From positions 124,001 to 188,000 of the forward strand of contig NZ_JAGILA010000009.1 in the NCBI RefSeq assembly GCF_017874595.1: a DNA stretch of 64,000 nt, read 5' to 3'. This stretch comes from Sinorhizobium kostiense (GTDB lineage: Bacteria; Pseudomonadota; Alphaproteobacteria; Rhizobiales; Rhizobiaceae). How positions within the stretch are numbered: the stretch's first letter is position 1; each line of letters begins with the position of its first letter. Made by a program: the position numbers and the translations under genes. Below the pieces are notes generated by a model, which saw only the letters and a list, made by a program, of their open reading frames with translations, did no database searches and had not been told where the DNA came from. Shown one piece after another: positions 35,035-45,686 of the stretch.

Positions 35035-35698
35035 GAACAGCATCGTCCGCGGCGACGGCGTCGTCGTTATTGGTCTCGGCCGCTTCGGCAGCGCGGTTGC
35101 CCAGTCCTTGGTCCATCTTGGCCACGAGGTTTTGGCCATCGATGAAAGCGCCGAGCTGGTTCAGAATTGGGCGACGCGGTTGACTCACGTAGTGGAGGCG
35201 GACAGCTGCAACACCGATTCTCTGCGTCGCCTCGGCGTTCAGGACTTTCCCCACGCCGTCGTCGGAATAGGCACGGATATCGAAGCGAGCGTGCTTACAG
35301 TTCTGGCGCTCTCCGAACTCGGAGTGCCCGACATCTGGGCAAAGGCCATCAATCCCAACCACGGCCGCATTCTGGAGCGTACCGGTGCGCACCACGTCGT
35401 ATATCCAGAAGCGGCCATGGGCGAGCGCGTCGCCCACCTCGTTACTGGCAAGATGATCGACTTCATAGAGTTTGACGATGGCTTTGCCATCGTCAAGACG
35501 ACTGCACCGGAGGAAGCTGTCGGCAAATCGTTGGGAGAATCCGCGCTTCGCAGCAAGTACGGAGTTACGATCGTCGGCGTCAAACGGCGGAAAATGGACT
35601 TTACCTATGCCACGCCGGAAACGATGGTCGAGGCGGGTGATCTGCTGATCGTGTCAGGACCAACAAAACTGGTTGAAAGGTTCGCAGCGCTTACTTGA
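35027..35698 (+). CDS. ktrA: Potassium uptake regulatory subunit KtrA (RCK protein)
   Basis: 223 residues from TTG 35027 (GAGGAG at 35011-35016). RCK_N Rossmann domain with nucleotide motif VVVIGLGRFGSAVA and acidic end of strand 2 (AIDESAE), then RCK_C with VGKSLGESALRSKYGV. Binds ATP/ADP or c-di-AMP in relatives and gates KtrB. Overlap of eight bases with ktrB implies translational coupling. Confidence 0.92.
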   Translation: MAKNSIVRGDGVVVIGLGRFGSAVAQSLVHLGHEVLAIDESAELVQNWATRLTHVVEADSCNTDSLRRLGVQDFPHAVVGIGTDIEASVLTVLALSELGVPDIWAKAINPNHGRILERTGAHHVVYPEAAMGERVAHLVTGKMIDFIEFDDGFAIVKTTAPEEAVGKSLGESALRSKYGVTIVGVKRRKMDFTYATPETMVEAGDLLIVSGPTKLVERFAALT

Positions 35699-35847
35699 GG
35701 TTTTACTGCCCGAGCACCTCAATGTTTAGGCGTCGCACGTAGCGGCTCACCGTCGCGCGAGACGATGCGTTTAACCATGTCGATCAGGAGGCTCACCTCT
35801 GGTCAGAGTGGTTTGCTCGGCATTGATCGAGCCTCATGGCGCCATTC

Positions 35848-35864
35848 TTTACGCATTTTTTATG
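35848..35864 (+). promoter_or_regulatory. Candidate KdpE operator
   Basis: TTTACGCATTTTTTATG lies about 100 bases upstream of the first kdp-operon ORF and agrees at 12 of 17 positions with the E. coli kdp operator TTTATACTTTTTTTACA (from memory). The rest of the gap 35699-35945 has no gene that I can support. Confidence 0.4.
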
Positions 35865-35945
35865 GCCTGACCTCGCTTTCAACATGGCGCCCTTACGCCC
35901 GGTAGCTCCATTTCTCGGGCCGACATCCATGAAAGGAGCCGGCTA

Positions 35946-36029
35946 ATGTTCGACCTAATCTACGTCGCGCTCGCCGTTGGCGGCTTTCTGGCTTTTGCAG
36001 TCGCCGTGCGCGCCTGCGAGCGCCTGTGA
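35946..36029 (+). CDS. 27-residue membrane peptide upstream of kdpF
   Basis: Reads MFDLIYVALAVGGFLAFAVA then VRACERL. One membrane segment, with AAAGGAG upstream. It looks like KdpF in size and type but a separate kdpF follows ten bases later. It may be a duplicated or second KdpF-like stabiliser. Confidence 0.65.
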   Translation: MFDLIYVALAVGGFLAFAVAVRACERL

Positions 36030-36039
36030 GGTGCCGGCG

Positions 36040-36126
36040 ATGATCGAGTATGTCATCGGCGGCGCTGTCGCTCTGGCACTTCTTGCCTACCTCACGGTCG
36101 CATTGCTGCGTCCTGAACGATTCTGA
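36040..36126 (+). CDS. kdpF: KdpF, small stabilising subunit of the Kdp potassium ATPase
   Basis: 28 residues: [20 protein letters not shown] then ALLRPERF, the typical KdpF end (LLRPE-F). One membrane helix. Located 13 bases before kdpA. Confidence 0.88.
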   Translation: MIEYVIGGAVALALLAYLTVALLRPERF

Positions 36127-36139
36127 CGGAGGTGCGGAA

Positions 36140-37846
36140 GTGGCTACCGACATTCTTCAATTCCTGCTTTATGCAGCCATCCTGGTCGCGCTCGCCTGGC
36201 CGCTCGGCCGCTACATGGCGCGGGTATTCCAGGGCGAGCGCACGCTGCTTTCCCCGGTGCTCGTTCCGGTGGAGCGCGGCATCTATGCGGTTGCCGGCAA
36301 GTCCGCGATGCAGGACCAGCACTGGACGCGCTATGCGCTTTCTCTACTGGTCTTCAATCTCGCCGGCTGGCTGTTGCTTAACGCGATCCTGCGGCTGCAG
36401 CATCTGCTTCCGTGGAACCCGGAAGGCCTGGCGCCGATGCCCCCGGACCTCGCCTTCAACACGGCCGTCAGCTTCGTCACCAACACGAACTGGCAGGCCT
36501 ATGGTGGCGAAACGACGCTCTCCTATTTCAGCCAAATGGTCGGGCTCACGGTGCAGAATTTCGTCTCGGCCGCCACCGGCATCGCCGTCGCCGTTGCCGT
36601 GATCCGCGGCTTTGCGGCCCACAGCGCCAAGTCGGTCGGCAATTTCTGGGTCGATATCACCCGCTCGATTCTCTACGTCCTGCTGCCGCTGTCGATCATC
36701 GGAGCGCTCGTGCTCATGTGGCAGGGGGTGCCGCAGACGCTGGGCGCCTATGTGCCGGTGACCACGCTGGAGGGCGCGCAGCAACTCATCGCGCAAGGAC
36801 CGGCCGCCTCACAAATCGCCATCAAGCAGCTTGGCACCAATGGCGGCGGCTTCTTCAACGTCAATTCCTCGCATCCGCTCGAGAACCCGACGCAGCTCTC
36901 CAACCTGCTGCAACTGGTCTACATCCTGCTGATCCCGGCAGCCTTCTGCTTCCTGTTCGGGCACATGGTGAAGGATCAGCGGCAGGGTATCGCGATCTTC
37001 GCCGCCATGGGCATCCTGTTCGTCGTCGGCCTCGCCGTCGTTTACGGCGCGGAGATTGACGGCAACACGTCCTATGACGTCCTACCGATCGATCAGACGG
37101 CAGGCAATATGGAGGGCAAGGAAGTCCGCTTCGGGACCGGTCTTTCCGCGCTCTGGGCGGAGGCCACGACGGCCGCTTCCAACGGCTCGGTCAACTCCAT
37201 GCATGACAGCTTTACGCCACTCGCGGGTCTTGCGCTTCTGCTCAATATACAGGTGGGCGAGGTCATCTTCGGCGGTGTTGGCGCTGGTTTCTACGGCATG
37301 CTGCTCTTCGTCGTGCTCACCGTGTTCCTAGCCGGACTGATGGTCGGCCGCACACCGGAATATCTCGGTAAGAAGATCGAGGCGAAGGAAGTCAAGCTCG
37401 CAGTCCTCGCCTTCCTGTCGATGCCGGTCGGCATCCTGGTCTTCGGCGCGGTTGCCGCCGTTGTTCCGTCCGCCCTGGCGGCGGTTCAGGATCCCGGCCC
37501 GCACGGACTATCGGAGATCCTCTACGCCTATTCATCTGCTACGGGCAATAACGGTTCGGCTTTCGCCGGTTTCGGTGCCAACCTGCCGTTCCACACGACG
37601 CTGCAGGGCATCGCCATGCTTCTTGGCCGCTACGCCTTCATCGTGCCGATGCTGGCAATTGCCGGGGCGCTTGCGACAAAGACGCCAGCACCGGCCTCGG
37701 CCGGCACCTTTCCGACCCATGGGCCGCTCTTCGTCGTCCTGCTCATGGTGATCGTCCTGATCCTCGGCGGGCTCACTTTCTTTCCGGCACTCGCCCTTGG
37801 CCCGATTGCCGAGCAGGTGGCGATGATTGCCGGCCAGACGTTCTGA
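36140..37846 (+). CDS. kdpA: Potassium-transporting ATPase subunit KdpA
   Basis: K+-selective channel-like subunit, 568 residues with about ten membrane helices. Selectivity-loop segments are recognisable: [30 protein letters not shown], and [15 protein letters not shown] 36140 has GGAGG seven bases upstream and gives [20 protein letters not shown], aligned with family starts; the frame is open earlier, through kdpF, but that is not translated in this frame. Confidence 0.96.
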   Translation: MATDILQFLLYAAILVALAWPLGRYMARVFQGERTLLSPVLVPVERGIYAVAGKSAMQDQHWTRYALSLLVFNLAGWLLLNAILRLQHLLPWNPEGLAPMPPDLAFNTAVSFVTNTNWQAYGGETTLSYFSQMVGLTVQNFVSAATGIAVAVAVIRGFAAHSAKSVGNFWVDITRSILYVLLPLSIIGALVLMWQGVPQTLGAYVPVTTLEGAQQLIAQGPAASQIAIKQLGTNGGGFFNVNSSHPLENPTQLSNLLQLVYILLIPAAFCFLFGHMVKDQRQGIAIFAAMGILFVVGLAVVYGAEIDGNTSYDVLPIDQTAGNMEGKEVRFGTGLSALWAEATTAASNGSVNSMHDSFTPLAGLALLLNIQVGEVIFGGVGAGFYGMLLFVVLTVFLAGLMVGRTPEYLGKKIEAKEVKLAVLAFLSMPVGILVFGAVAAVVPSALAAVQDPGPHGLSEILYAYSSATGNNGSAFAGFGANLPFHTTLQGIAMLLGRYAFIVPMLAIAGALATKTPAPASAGTFPTHGPLFVVLLMVIVLILGGLTFFPALALGPIAEQVAMIAGQTF

Positions 37847-37855
37847 GGTGTTTCG

Positions 37856-39907
37856 ATGAGCAAGCATAAGCGCAAGGACTTTTCGCTGTTCGACCGGGCG
37901 CTCGCCGCCCAGGCGGCGCGCAGCGCCGTCGCCAAACTCGATCCGCGCGTGCTTTCCCGCAACCCGGTCATGTTCGTCACCGGCGTGGTCGCGTTGCTCA
38001 CGACATTCATCTTTCTTCGCGATCTCGTCACCGGCGCAGCGATGACCGGCACAGTTGGCCAGATCGCCTTTTGGCTATGGGTGACGGTGCTGTTTGCCAA
38101 CTTTGCCGAGGCGATCGCCGAGGGCCGGGGGAAGGCGCGCGCCGACAGCCTGCGGGCGACACAAGCGGAGACCGAATGCCGACGCCTTACCGGAGACCCG
38201 GCCGCCCATAAGGATTTCGAGCTTGTGTCAAGCCAGAGGCTTCGCAAGGACGACGTCGTTCTGGTGGAGGCCGGCCAGCTGATCCCTGCCGACGGCGAAG
38301 TGATCGAAGGCGTCGCATCGGTCGACGAGTCGGCGATTACGGGTGAATCGGCGCCCGTGATCCGCGAGTCGGGCGGCGACCGTTCGGCGGTCACCGGCGG
38401 CACGCGTCTCGTCTCGGACTGGCTGGTGATCTGCGTCACCGCAGAGCCGGGCAAGAGCTTTCTCGACCGCATGATTGCCATGGTCGAAGGAGCGGAGCGC
38501 CAGAAGACGCCGAACGAGATCGCGCTCAACATCCTGCTCGTCGGCATGACCATCATCTTCGTTCTGGTTGTGGTGACGCTGGAACCCTTCGCACTATTCT
38601 CCGGCACCTCGATCCCCGTGGCCTTCCTGGTGGCGCTGCTGGTTACACTCATTCCGACGACCATCGGCGGGCTCCTGTCGGCCATCGGCATTGCCGGCAT
38701 GGACCGGCTGGTGAAGGCCAATGTCATCGCCAAGTCTGGCCGTGCGGTCGAGGCGGCGGGCGATGTCGACACGCTGCTGCTCGACAAGACCGGCACCATC
38801 ACCTTCGGCAACCGCATGGCCGACGCCTTCATGCCCCTGCCCGGGGTGAGCGAACGCGAGCTGATCGAAACGGCCTTGCTCGCCTCGTTTCCCGACGAGA
38901 CGCCGGAAGGCAAGTCCATCGTCGATCTGGCCCACAAAATGCTGGGCAGGGAGGTCGATGTGCTTCGGCAAGGGATCGGAAAATTCGTGCCTTTCAGCGC
39001 GCAGACCCGTCTTTCGGGCGCCGACCTGACGGATGGAGGCGAAGCCCGCAAAGGCGCGAGCGACGCCATCCTCCGCTATGCTGAGGCAAAGGCGAGCCCC
39101 GATCTCACGCGCATCGTCGAAGGCATAGCGAAGTCGGGTGGAACGCCTCTGGTCGTTGCCCGCGACAAGCGTATTCTCGGAGTCATCCACCTGAAGGACA
39201 TTATCAAGCCCGGCATTCGCGAACGCTTCGCCGAGTTGCGGCGCTTAGGCATCCGCACGGTGATGATCACTGGCGACAACCCGCTGACAGCCGCCGCGAT
39301 CGCGGCAGAGGCCGGCGTCGATGATTTCCTCGCAGAGGCGACCCCGGAAAGGAAGCTGGAACTGATCCGCAAGGAGCAGGCCGAAGGCAAGCTGGTCGCC
39401 ATGTGCGGCGACGGCTCCAACGATGCGCCGGCACTCGCCCAGGCCGACATCGGGGTCGCCATGAACACCGGCACGCCGGCGGCCAAGGAGGCCGGTAACC
39501 TGATCGATCTCGACAGCGACCCGACCAAGCTCATTGAAGTGGTGCTGGTCGGCAAGCAACTCCTGATCAGCCGGGGCGCGCTGACCACCTTCTCGATCGC
39601 CAACGACGTGGCTAAGTATTTCGCCATCCTGCCGGCCCTGTTCATCACCGCCTATCCCGGCCTGGAGGCTCTCAACATCATGGGTTTGGCGAGTCCTGCA
39701 AGTGCTATCCTGTCGGCCGTGATCTTCAACGCATTGGTCATCTTCGCCCTAATCCCGCTCGCCTTGCGCGGCGTTCGTTATTCTCCGGCGACGGCGGGCG
39801 AGTTGCTGCGGCGCAATCTGTTGATCTACGGGCTGGGCGGCCTGGTCGTGCCGTTCGCCGGTATCAAGGCCATCGACGTCGCGGTCTCCGCGCTTGGTCT
39901 CGCTTAA
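37856..39907 (+). CDS. kdpB: Potassium-transporting ATPase subunit KdpB (P-type ATPase)
   Basis: Catalytic P1A-type ATPase of 683 residues. Actuator motif ITGESAPV, phosphorylation motif [10 protein letters not shown] with the catalytic Asp near residue 310, nucleotide-domain segment [10 protein letters not shown], and hinge [20 protein letters not shown]. Membrane helices at 35-90, 220-280 and 580-680. Nine bases after kdpA. Confidence 0.97.
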   Translation: MSKHKRKDFSLFDRALAAQAARSAVAKLDPRVLSRNPVMFVTGVVALLTTFIFLRDLVTGAAMTGTVGQIAFWLWVTVLFANFAEAIAEGRGKARADSLRATQAETECRRLTGDPAAHKDFELVSSQRLRKDDVVLVEAGQLIPADGEVIEGVASVDESAITGESAPVIRESGGDRSAVTGGTRLVSDWLVICVTAEPGKSFLDRMIAMVEGAERQKTPNEIALNILLVGMTIIFVLVVVTLEPFALFSGTSIPVAFLVALLVTLIPTTIGGLLSAIGIAGMDRLVKANVIAKSGRAVEAAGDVDTLLLDKTGTITFGNRMADAFMPLPGVSERELIETALLASFPDETPEGKSIVDLAHKMLGREVDVLRQGIGKFVPFSAQTRLSGADLTDGGEARKGASDAILRYAEAKASPDLTRIVEGIAKSGGTPLVVARDKRILGVIHLKDIIKPGIRERFAELRRLGIRTVMITGDNPLTAAAIAAEAGVDDFLAEATPERKLELIRKEQAEGKLVAMCGDGSNDAPALAQADIGVAMNTGTPAAKEAGNLIDLDSDPTKLIEVVLVGKQLLISRGALTTFSIANDVAKYFAILPALFITAYPGLEALNIMGLASPASAILSAVIFNALVIFALIPLALRGVRYSPATAGELLRRNLLIYGLGGLVVPFAGIKAIDVAVSALGLA

Positions 39908-39921
39908 GAAGGATGAAGACG

Positions 39922-40530
39922 ATGCATTCGCAAATAAGACCGGCAATCGCCCTTTTGGCGATCATGACCGTGCTGACCGGCGTCGCCTATCCGCTGGCGA
40001 TGACGGCGGTCGGGCAGGCTTTGTTCCCGCATCAGGCAAATGCCAGCCTGATCACTCGTAACGGCGTCGTGGTCGGCTCCGAATACGTTGGACAGGCGTT
40101 CACGCGGCCGGAATATTTTCATGGTCGCCCATCCGCCGTCGACTACGATGCTGCCTCTTCAGGCGGCACGAATCTTGCGCCGACGAACCGCGAACTGGTC
40201 GACGCCGTTGGTGAGCGGACACGGCAGATCGCCGCGGAGACAGGCGCCGGGCGGGTGCCGATCGATCTCGTCACATCTTCGGCGAGCGGGCTCGACCCGG
40301 ACATTTCGCCCGAAAGTGCCTATCTACAGATAGCGCGTATTGCCGAGGCGAGAGGTCTTTCCGCTGAGGAACTGCGTCGGATGGTCGATGCGCATGTTGA
40401 AGCGCCGCTTTTCAGGATATTCGGTGCACCGGCCGTCAATGTATTGAAGCTGAATCTGGCGCTCAATGAACGGGCGCCGGTCGAAACGGACGCAACAGGA
40501 TCTATGGATGGCGCCAGCGCCGAACAGTGA
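39922..40530 (+). CDS. kdpC: Potassium-transporting ATPase subunit KdpC
   Basis: 202 residues with one N-terminal membrane helix (AIALLAIMTVLTGVAYPLAM), the family motif GQAFTRPEYFHGRPSA, and SASGLDPDISPESAYLQ further on. ATG 39922 was chosen because AAGGA lies about eight bases upstream; ATG 39913 overlaps that site. The C-terminus overlaps the kdpD start. Confidence 0.95.
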   Translation: MHSQIRPAIALLAIMTVLTGVAYPLAMTAVGQALFPHQANASLITRNGVVVGSEYVGQAFTRPEYFHGRPSAVDYDAASSGGTNLAPTNRELVDAVGERTRQIAAETGAGRVPIDLVTSSASGLDPDISPESAYLQIARIAEARGLSAEELRRMVDAHVEAPLFRIFGAPAVNVLKLNLALNERAPVETDATGSMDGASAEQ

Positions 40531-43207
40531 AAACCGCCCTGAGCCGGAAGCCCTTCTCGCTGAAGCCGAGAAGGAGGGCCGCGGAAGGCTGAAAATCTTC
40601 CTTGGAGCAGCACCCGGGGTCGGCAAGACTTATGCGATGCTCCAGGCCGGGCGGAAACGCGCGGCCGAAGGTATCGACGTGGTGGTGGGCATCGTCGAGA
40701 CGCACGGGCGCCAGGAGACGGAACGGCTCCTCAGAAATTTGACAGTCCTGCCGCGCCGTCCGCATCTCTATCGCGGCCGTATCCTGCACGAGATGGATCT
40801 GGACGCCCTGATCGAGCGCAGGCCGCAACTGGCTTTGATCGACGAGCTCGCCCACACCAACGTGCCGGACAGTCGGCATGAAAAGCGCTGGCAGGACGTA
40901 GAGGACGTGCTGGCGGCGGGGATCGATGTCTACACCACGCTTAACATCCAGCATCTGGAAAGCTTGAACGACATCGTCGCGCGCGTCTCCGGCGTGCGCG
41001 TGCGCGAGACCTTGCCCGACAACGTCCTGGAGCTTGCCGACGAGATTGAACTGATCGACTTGCCGCCGGAAGAGCTGATAGAGCGTCTGCGCCAGGGCAA
41101 GGTCTATCTGCAAGACCAGATCGCTCGCGCCATCGAGAATTTCTTTTCCAAGGGGAATCTGACGGCGCTCAGAGAACTGGCCATGCGCGTGGCCGCCGAC
41201 CGCGTCGATGCGCAGATGATCGCGCATATGAAAACCCACGCGATCAGCGGCCCATGGCCGACCCAGGACCGCATCATGGTCTGCATCAACGAGTCCCCCG
41301 TGGCGAAATCACTGGTGCGCGCCGCGAAGCGCATGGCGGATCGGGCGCGGGCGCCATGGATCGCCGTCAACGTAGTGTCCTCTTCCAGCGAAAGCCTGCC
41401 GGACGAATCCAAGAACCGGATCGCGGAAGCCCTTCGGCTTGCCGAAACGCTTGGAGCCGAGATCGCCAGCGTCAACGCGGAGGCCAACATCGCCGACGAG
41501 ATCCTCGAGTTCGCACGCTCCCGCAATGTCACCCGCATCCTGGTTGGACGCCCGCGCCCGCGCCGGATTCTCGCATCCATGACACGCGAGACGGTGGCCG
41601 AGACACTGATCCGCCAAGGACAGGATTTCGAAATTACCCTGATCGCCCCGGATCAGGACGAAGCCCGTCGAGCTGCCATCCGCGCTGGCCGCGTCCGGAT
41701 CGAGCGCGACCCGAAGGCCTATCTCGCGGCAACAGGCATCGTCGCTGTTGCCACCGCGATTGCCTTCGCGATCGAGCGCATCCTGCCGGTCGCCAGCCTG
41801 TCGCTCGTCTTCCTGACCGGTGTTCTCATTACCGCGACGCGCCTGGGGCTCTGGCCGTCGCTTTATGCCGCGACCGTCAGCTTCTTCACCTACAACTTCT
41901 TTTTCACCGAGCCCTACCACACCTTTGTCATGCACCGGCAGGACGACATCCTTACGCTGGTGCTCTTCTACGTGACGTCCGTCCTGGCGGGGAATTTGGC
42001 TGCACGGCTGCGCAATCAGGTGAACGCCCAAAGGGCGATCGCCAAGCGCACTGCGAGCCTCTACGAATTCAGCCGCAAGCTCGCGAGTGCCGCCTCCTTC
42101 GACGATGTCATCTGGACCGCCGTCAGCAATGTCGGAGCGATCCTTAGATGTCAGGCCATCGCGCTCACGCCGGGTGCTGCCGGCCGGCTGGAGATCGGCG
42201 GCGCCTTCCCGCCGCTCGATGAACTCGACGTCCGCGATTACAGCGCGGCCCATTGGGCCTGGGAGCATGGAGAGCCCGCCGGCTGGACAACTGCCACGCT
42301 TCCCTCCTCTGACTGGCTATTCCTGCCGCTCAAGACGGCGCAGGGAACCCATGGGGTGCTCGGCATCACATTCGAGGAGCGGCGATCGTTGACACCGAAC
42401 GACCTGCGCATTCTCGATGCCCTGACGGATCAGGTGGCGATCGCCGTCGAGCGCACGCGGCTGGTCTCGGACCTTCAGGACTCCCGTATCCTCTCGGAAA
42501 CGGAGCGGCTGCGTTCGGCGCTGCTCTCCTCCGTCAGCCACGACCTGCGCACCCCGCTCGTCTCGATCATCGGCTCGGCAAGCTCGCTGATCGAGGCGGA
42601 CGATGCACTGGGCAGCGGCGGCCGACGACAGCTTGCCGAAACGATCAAGGAAGAGGGCGATCGGCTCAACCGATACGTCCAGAACCTTCTCGACATGACG
42701 CGGTTGGGATATGGGGCGTTGAAACTCAATCGTCAGCCGAGCGACGCGCGCGAACTGGTCGGGGCGGCAGTACACCAGCTCGGATCGGCCCTCAGAAGCC
42801 ACCTGTTGGTCCTTGACGTCGCTGACGATCTGCCGGCAGTGGATGTCGACCCGATCCTGATGCAGCAGGTACTTGCCAACGTGCTCGATAATGCCGCCAA
42901 GTACTCCCCCTCCGGCTCCACCATTATCGTCACCGGTTTGACCGGCAAAAACAGCCTGACAATTGCCGTCAGCGACGAGGGACCGGGTATCGCGCGGGAG
43001 GATCGCGAGCGCGTCTTCGACATGTTCTATCGCGTGCGCGCAGCGGACGGGCAGCGAGCCGGCACCGGGCTTGGCCTCGCCATCTGCAAGGGGATTGTTG
43101 ATGCCCATGGCGGCAGCATCCGCGCCGAACCCGCCAAGGCGGACGGAACCGGCACTCGGATCGAAATTGGGCTGCCACTCGCGGCCGACACGAAGGGTGT
43201 CGCATGA
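40508..43207 (+). CDS. kdpD: Sensor histidine kinase KdpD
   Basis: 899 residues. The N-terminal KdpD domain has Walker-type FLGAAPGVGKTYAML and ELAHTNVPDSRHEKRWQDVE; a USP domain follows (MVCINESPVAKSLVRAAKRM), then the DUF4118 four-helix membrane part (about residues 405-505), a GAF region, the HisKA box SSVSHDLRTPLVSIIG with phospho-His near residue 678, and the ATP-binding domain (VLDNAAKYSP, DEGPGI, GTGLGLAICKG). Senses low K+ and phosphorylates KdpE. ATG 40508 has AGGA upstream and overlaps kdpC by 23 bases. Confidence 0.96.
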   Translation: MAPAPNSENRPEPEALLAEAEKEGRGRLKIFLGAAPGVGKTYAMLQAGRKRAAEGIDVVVGIVETHGRQETERLLRNLTVLPRRPHLYRGRILHEMDLDALIERRPQLALIDELAHTNVPDSRHEKRWQDVEDVLAAGIDVYTTLNIQHLESLNDIVARVSGVRVRETLPDNVLELADEIELIDLPPEELIERLRQGKVYLQDQIARAIENFFSKGNLTALRELAMRVAADRVDAQMIAHMKTHAISGPWPTQDRIMVCINESPVAKSLVRAAKRMADRARAPWIAVNVVSSSSESLPDESKNRIAEALRLAETLGAEIASVNAEANIADEILEFARSRNVTRILVGRPRPRRILASMTRETVAETLIRQGQDFEITLIAPDQDEARRAAIRAGRVRIERDPKAYLAATGIVAVATAIAFAIERILPVASLSLVFLTGVLITATRLGLWPSLYAATVSFFTYNFFFTEPYHTFVMHRQDDILTLVLFYVTSVLAGNLAARLRNQVNAQRAIAKRTASLYEFSRKLASAASFDDVIWTAVSNVGAILRCQAIALTPGAAGRLEIGGAFPPLDELDVRDYSAAHWAWEHGEPAGWTTATLPSSDWLFLPLKTAQGTHGVLGITFEERRSLTPNDLRILDALTDQVAIAVERTRLVSDLQDSRILSETERLRSALLSSVSHDLRTPLVSIIGSASSLIEADDALGSGGRRQLAETIKEEGDRLNRYVQNLLDMTRLGYGALKLNRQPSDARELVGAAVHQLGSALRSHLLVLDVADDLPAVDVDPILMQQVLANVLDNAAKYSPSGSTIIVTGLTGKNSLTIAVSDEGPGIAREDRERVFDMFYRVRAADGQRAGTGLGLAICKGIVDAHGGSIRAEPAKADGTGTRIEIGLPLAADTKGVA

Positions 43208-43905
43208 GCGCGCTCGCCCGCATTCTCATTGTCGATGACGAAAGCCAGATCCGGCGCTTCCTGCGGGTGGCACTCGAAGCACATGCCTATGAAGTCGCAG
43301 AGGCCGCCACGGGCCTGGAAGCCGTGCACAAGGCAGCGACCGAAGAACCGGACCTCATCGTGCTCGATCTGGGGCTTCCGGACATTGACGGCAAGGAGGT
43401 CATCGCCCGCGTGCGCGAGTGGTCGCAGACGCCAATTCTGGTGCTTTCCGTCCGGCAGGAAGAGGGTGAAAAGGTCGAGGCGCTCGACGCGGGCGCGCAG
43501 GACTATGTCGTCAAACCCTTCGGCATCAAGGAACTGCTGGCCCGCATCCGCACCCTGTTACGCGACAGGTCGGCATCGGACAATGCCGTGAGCCAGGCTG
43601 TCGTGGAGATCGGCGAACTGCACATCGATGTCGCCGCGCATGAGGTCCGCAAGGATGGTAAGCCGCTGAGGCTGACGCGCAAGGAATTCGAGGTCCTGTG
43701 GACACTCGCGCGCCACGCCGGCCGGATCGTCACCCATCGCACACTTCTGCACGAGGTCTGGGGTAAGGCCCATGAGCATGACACGCAATATCTCAGAGTA
43801 TTCATCCGACAGCTTCGCCAGAAGCTCGGCGATGACCCGGCAAACCCGCGTTACATCGTGAACGAACCTGGGGTCGGCTATCGGATGCTGGACCCATCTG
43901 ACTGA
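43204..43905 (+). CDS. kdpE: Response regulator KdpE
   Basis: 233 residues: receiver domain (ILIVDDESQIRRFL, phospho-acceptor Asp in LIVLDLGLPD, Lys in VVKPF) and an OmpR-type winged helix (LTRKEFEVLWTL, TQYLRVFIRQLRQKLGDDP, EPGVGYRM). Activates the kdp operon; a possible binding site is at 35848. ATGA overlap with kdpD. Having KdpD and KdpE in one operon with FABC is typical. Confidence 0.96.
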   Translation: MSALARILIVDDESQIRRFLRVALEAHAYEVAEAATGLEAVHKAATEEPDLIVLDLGLPDIDGKEVIARVREWSQTPILVLSVRQEEGEKVEALDAGAQDYVVKPFGIKELLARIRTLLRDRSASDNAVSQAVVEIGELHIDVAAHEVRKDGKPLRLTRKEFEVLWTLARHAGRIVTHRTLLHEVWGKAHEHDTQYLRVFIRQLRQKLGDDPANPRYIVNEPGVGYRMLDPSD

Positions 43906-43957
43906 GCTTCATCTCGTTCTAGTCTAGAAAACCCTTGGCGAACCAGATAGGTAAAGA

Positions 43958-45415
43958 ATGACCGCCGACCGACTTCGCTTCGTCCTCTTCCTCAATGGTG
44001 TGTTCATTCTGGCGCTGGCGGTGGCCATGCTGGTGCCGGCCGTCGTCGATTTCGCCACGGGCAACAGTGAGGACGTCATCACCTTCGTGAGCAGCGCCGC
44101 CGTCAGCGCCGGGCTCGGCGCCTTGCTCGTTGCAGCCTTCAAGCAGGATGAGATCGACCTTACCGACCGTCGGACTGCTCTCCTCCTCACGGTCAGCGCC
44201 TGGCTCTCGGTCTCCGTTATCGGCGCCATTCCGCTCTACAATTCAGCGCTCGCGCTGAGCTGGACAGATGCAGTCTTCGAATCGGCGGCGGCCTTGACGA
44301 CGACGGGCTCCACCATCTTGGTGGGGCTCGACGTCATGCCGCAGGGGCTTTTGATGTGGCGTTCGCTGCTGCAGTGGCTCGGCGGCATCGGTATCATCGT
44401 CATGGCGCTCAGCGTACTTCCGGCTTTGCGCGTCGGCGGCATGCAGCTTTTTCGCTCCGAATCCTCCGACATTTCCGAGAAACCGTTCCCGAGGGTGCGG
44501 CAGATTGCGCGGAACATTCTGATCGTGTATCTGTCGCTCACGCTCGCCTGCGCCGTGTCGCTCGACTTCGCCGGCATGTCGACCTTCGATGCCGTCAACC
44601 ATGCGATGACGACGATTGCCACGGGCGGTCACTCGACCAAGGACGCGTCCATCGGTTACTACAATTCCCTGCCGATCGAAGTCGTCACGATCATATTCAT
44701 GATTTCCGGGGCGCTGCCGCTCGCCTTCTATGCCGTGTTTCTTCTGAGCCGCGGTAAACGCAGCGCCATCGAGGGACAGATCAAGCCGTTTCTGCTGATC
44801 CTGGCGGCGGCGATCCTGGCCTGCACCACCTGGAATATCAGTCAGGGCATGTCGCCGCCCGAGGCCCTCCGGTTGTCTGCCTTCAACGTCACCTCGATCA
44901 TGACCGACACCGGCTTTGCTACTGCCGACTTTTCCGCCTGGGGAAGTTTCGCCATCGGCCTGTTCTTCGTACTTTATCTTGTCGGCGGCTGCGCCGGCTC
45001 GACGGCAGGCGCCATCAAGATCTTCCGCTGGCAGATTCTCTTCGTGGGTACTGGAAGAGTGTTGCGAGGCACGCTTTACCCTCAGGCCATCGTCCCCGTT
45101 CGCTTCCAGGGCAAGTCCGTCGACGACGTGGCGATCAGCAACGTCCGCAATTTCTTTTTTCTCTACATCATGACCCTGCTGTTCATGTCGCTCCTCGTCA
45201 TGGCGACCGGGCTTGATTATCTCTCGGCGATCTCTTCGGTGGCGCAGGCGATGGCGAACGCGGGGCCTGGCCTCGGCCCGCTCGTGGGCCCGGCAACGAA
45301 TTTCGCCGCGATCCCGGACACCGCCAAGTGGCTGATCGCTTTTGCTATGGTCATCGGGCGGTTGGAACTTGTGACGCTTCTCGTCGTGCTGCAGCCGTGG
45401 TTCTGGCGGCGCTGA
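43958..45415 (+). CDS. trkH: TrkH-type potassium channel subunit
   Basis: 485 residues, TrkH rather than KtrB type (extra N-terminal helices at residues 8-60). Filter regions: ESAAALTTTGSTILVGLD, TTIATGGHSTKD, MTDTGFATADFSAWG and QAMANAGPGLG. Usual partner TrkA is not adjacent, but the ktrA product or a distant TrkA could serve. It starts 52 bases after kdpE and may be read from the kdp message. Confidence 0.92.
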   Translation: MTADRLRFVLFLNGVFILALAVAMLVPAVVDFATGNSEDVITFVSSAAVSAGLGALLVAAFKQDEIDLTDRRTALLLTVSAWLSVSVIGAIPLYNSALALSWTDAVFESAAALTTTGSTILVGLDVMPQGLLMWRSLLQWLGGIGIIVMALSVLPALRVGGMQLFRSESSDISEKPFPRVRQIARNILIVYLSLTLACAVSLDFAGMSTFDAVNHAMTTIATGGHSTKDASIGYYNSLPIEVVTIIFMISGALPLAFYAVFLLSRGKRSAIEGQIKPFLLILAAAILACTTWNISQGMSPPEALRLSAFNVTSIMTDTGFATADFSAWGSFAIGLFFVLYLVGGCAGSTAGAIKIFRWQILFVGTGRVLRGTLYPQAIVPVRFQGKSVDDVAISNVRNFFFLYIMTLLFMSLLVMATGLDYLSAISSVAQAMANAGPGLGPLVGPATNFAAIPDTAKWLIAFAMVIGRLELVTLLVVLQPWFWRR

Positions 45416-45686
45416 ATGTCTGGACACGGAACGTGAGCTATGCGGCGCGTTGAATTCGACCGGGAAGTCGCAACGGCCTAAAGCCTTCCGGCAGTTGCTG
45501 CTCGTCCTGCCAAGAATAGATGCCCGTAAGCGCCAGCGCACTACCGCCCACATTCGGGCAGCTCAACCTTGTCAGTGGACCGAGGTTCCGCGATCGAATA
45601 CAAGCGCGCAGAGTTTCGTTATCCTGGTATAATCGCTTAGCATACCGGGGCCGCGACCAGTGCCTTTTTCGGAAGGAAGTGAAGCA

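Noticed and set aside
37630..39069. 479-codon Ser/Arg/Pro-rich frame antisense to kdpA-kdpB
   Set aside because: Antisense shadow of the kdpB coding sequence.
44243..45553. 436-codon minus-strand frame opposite trkH
   Set aside because: Composition typical of antisense frames; TrkH filter motifs are on the plus strand.
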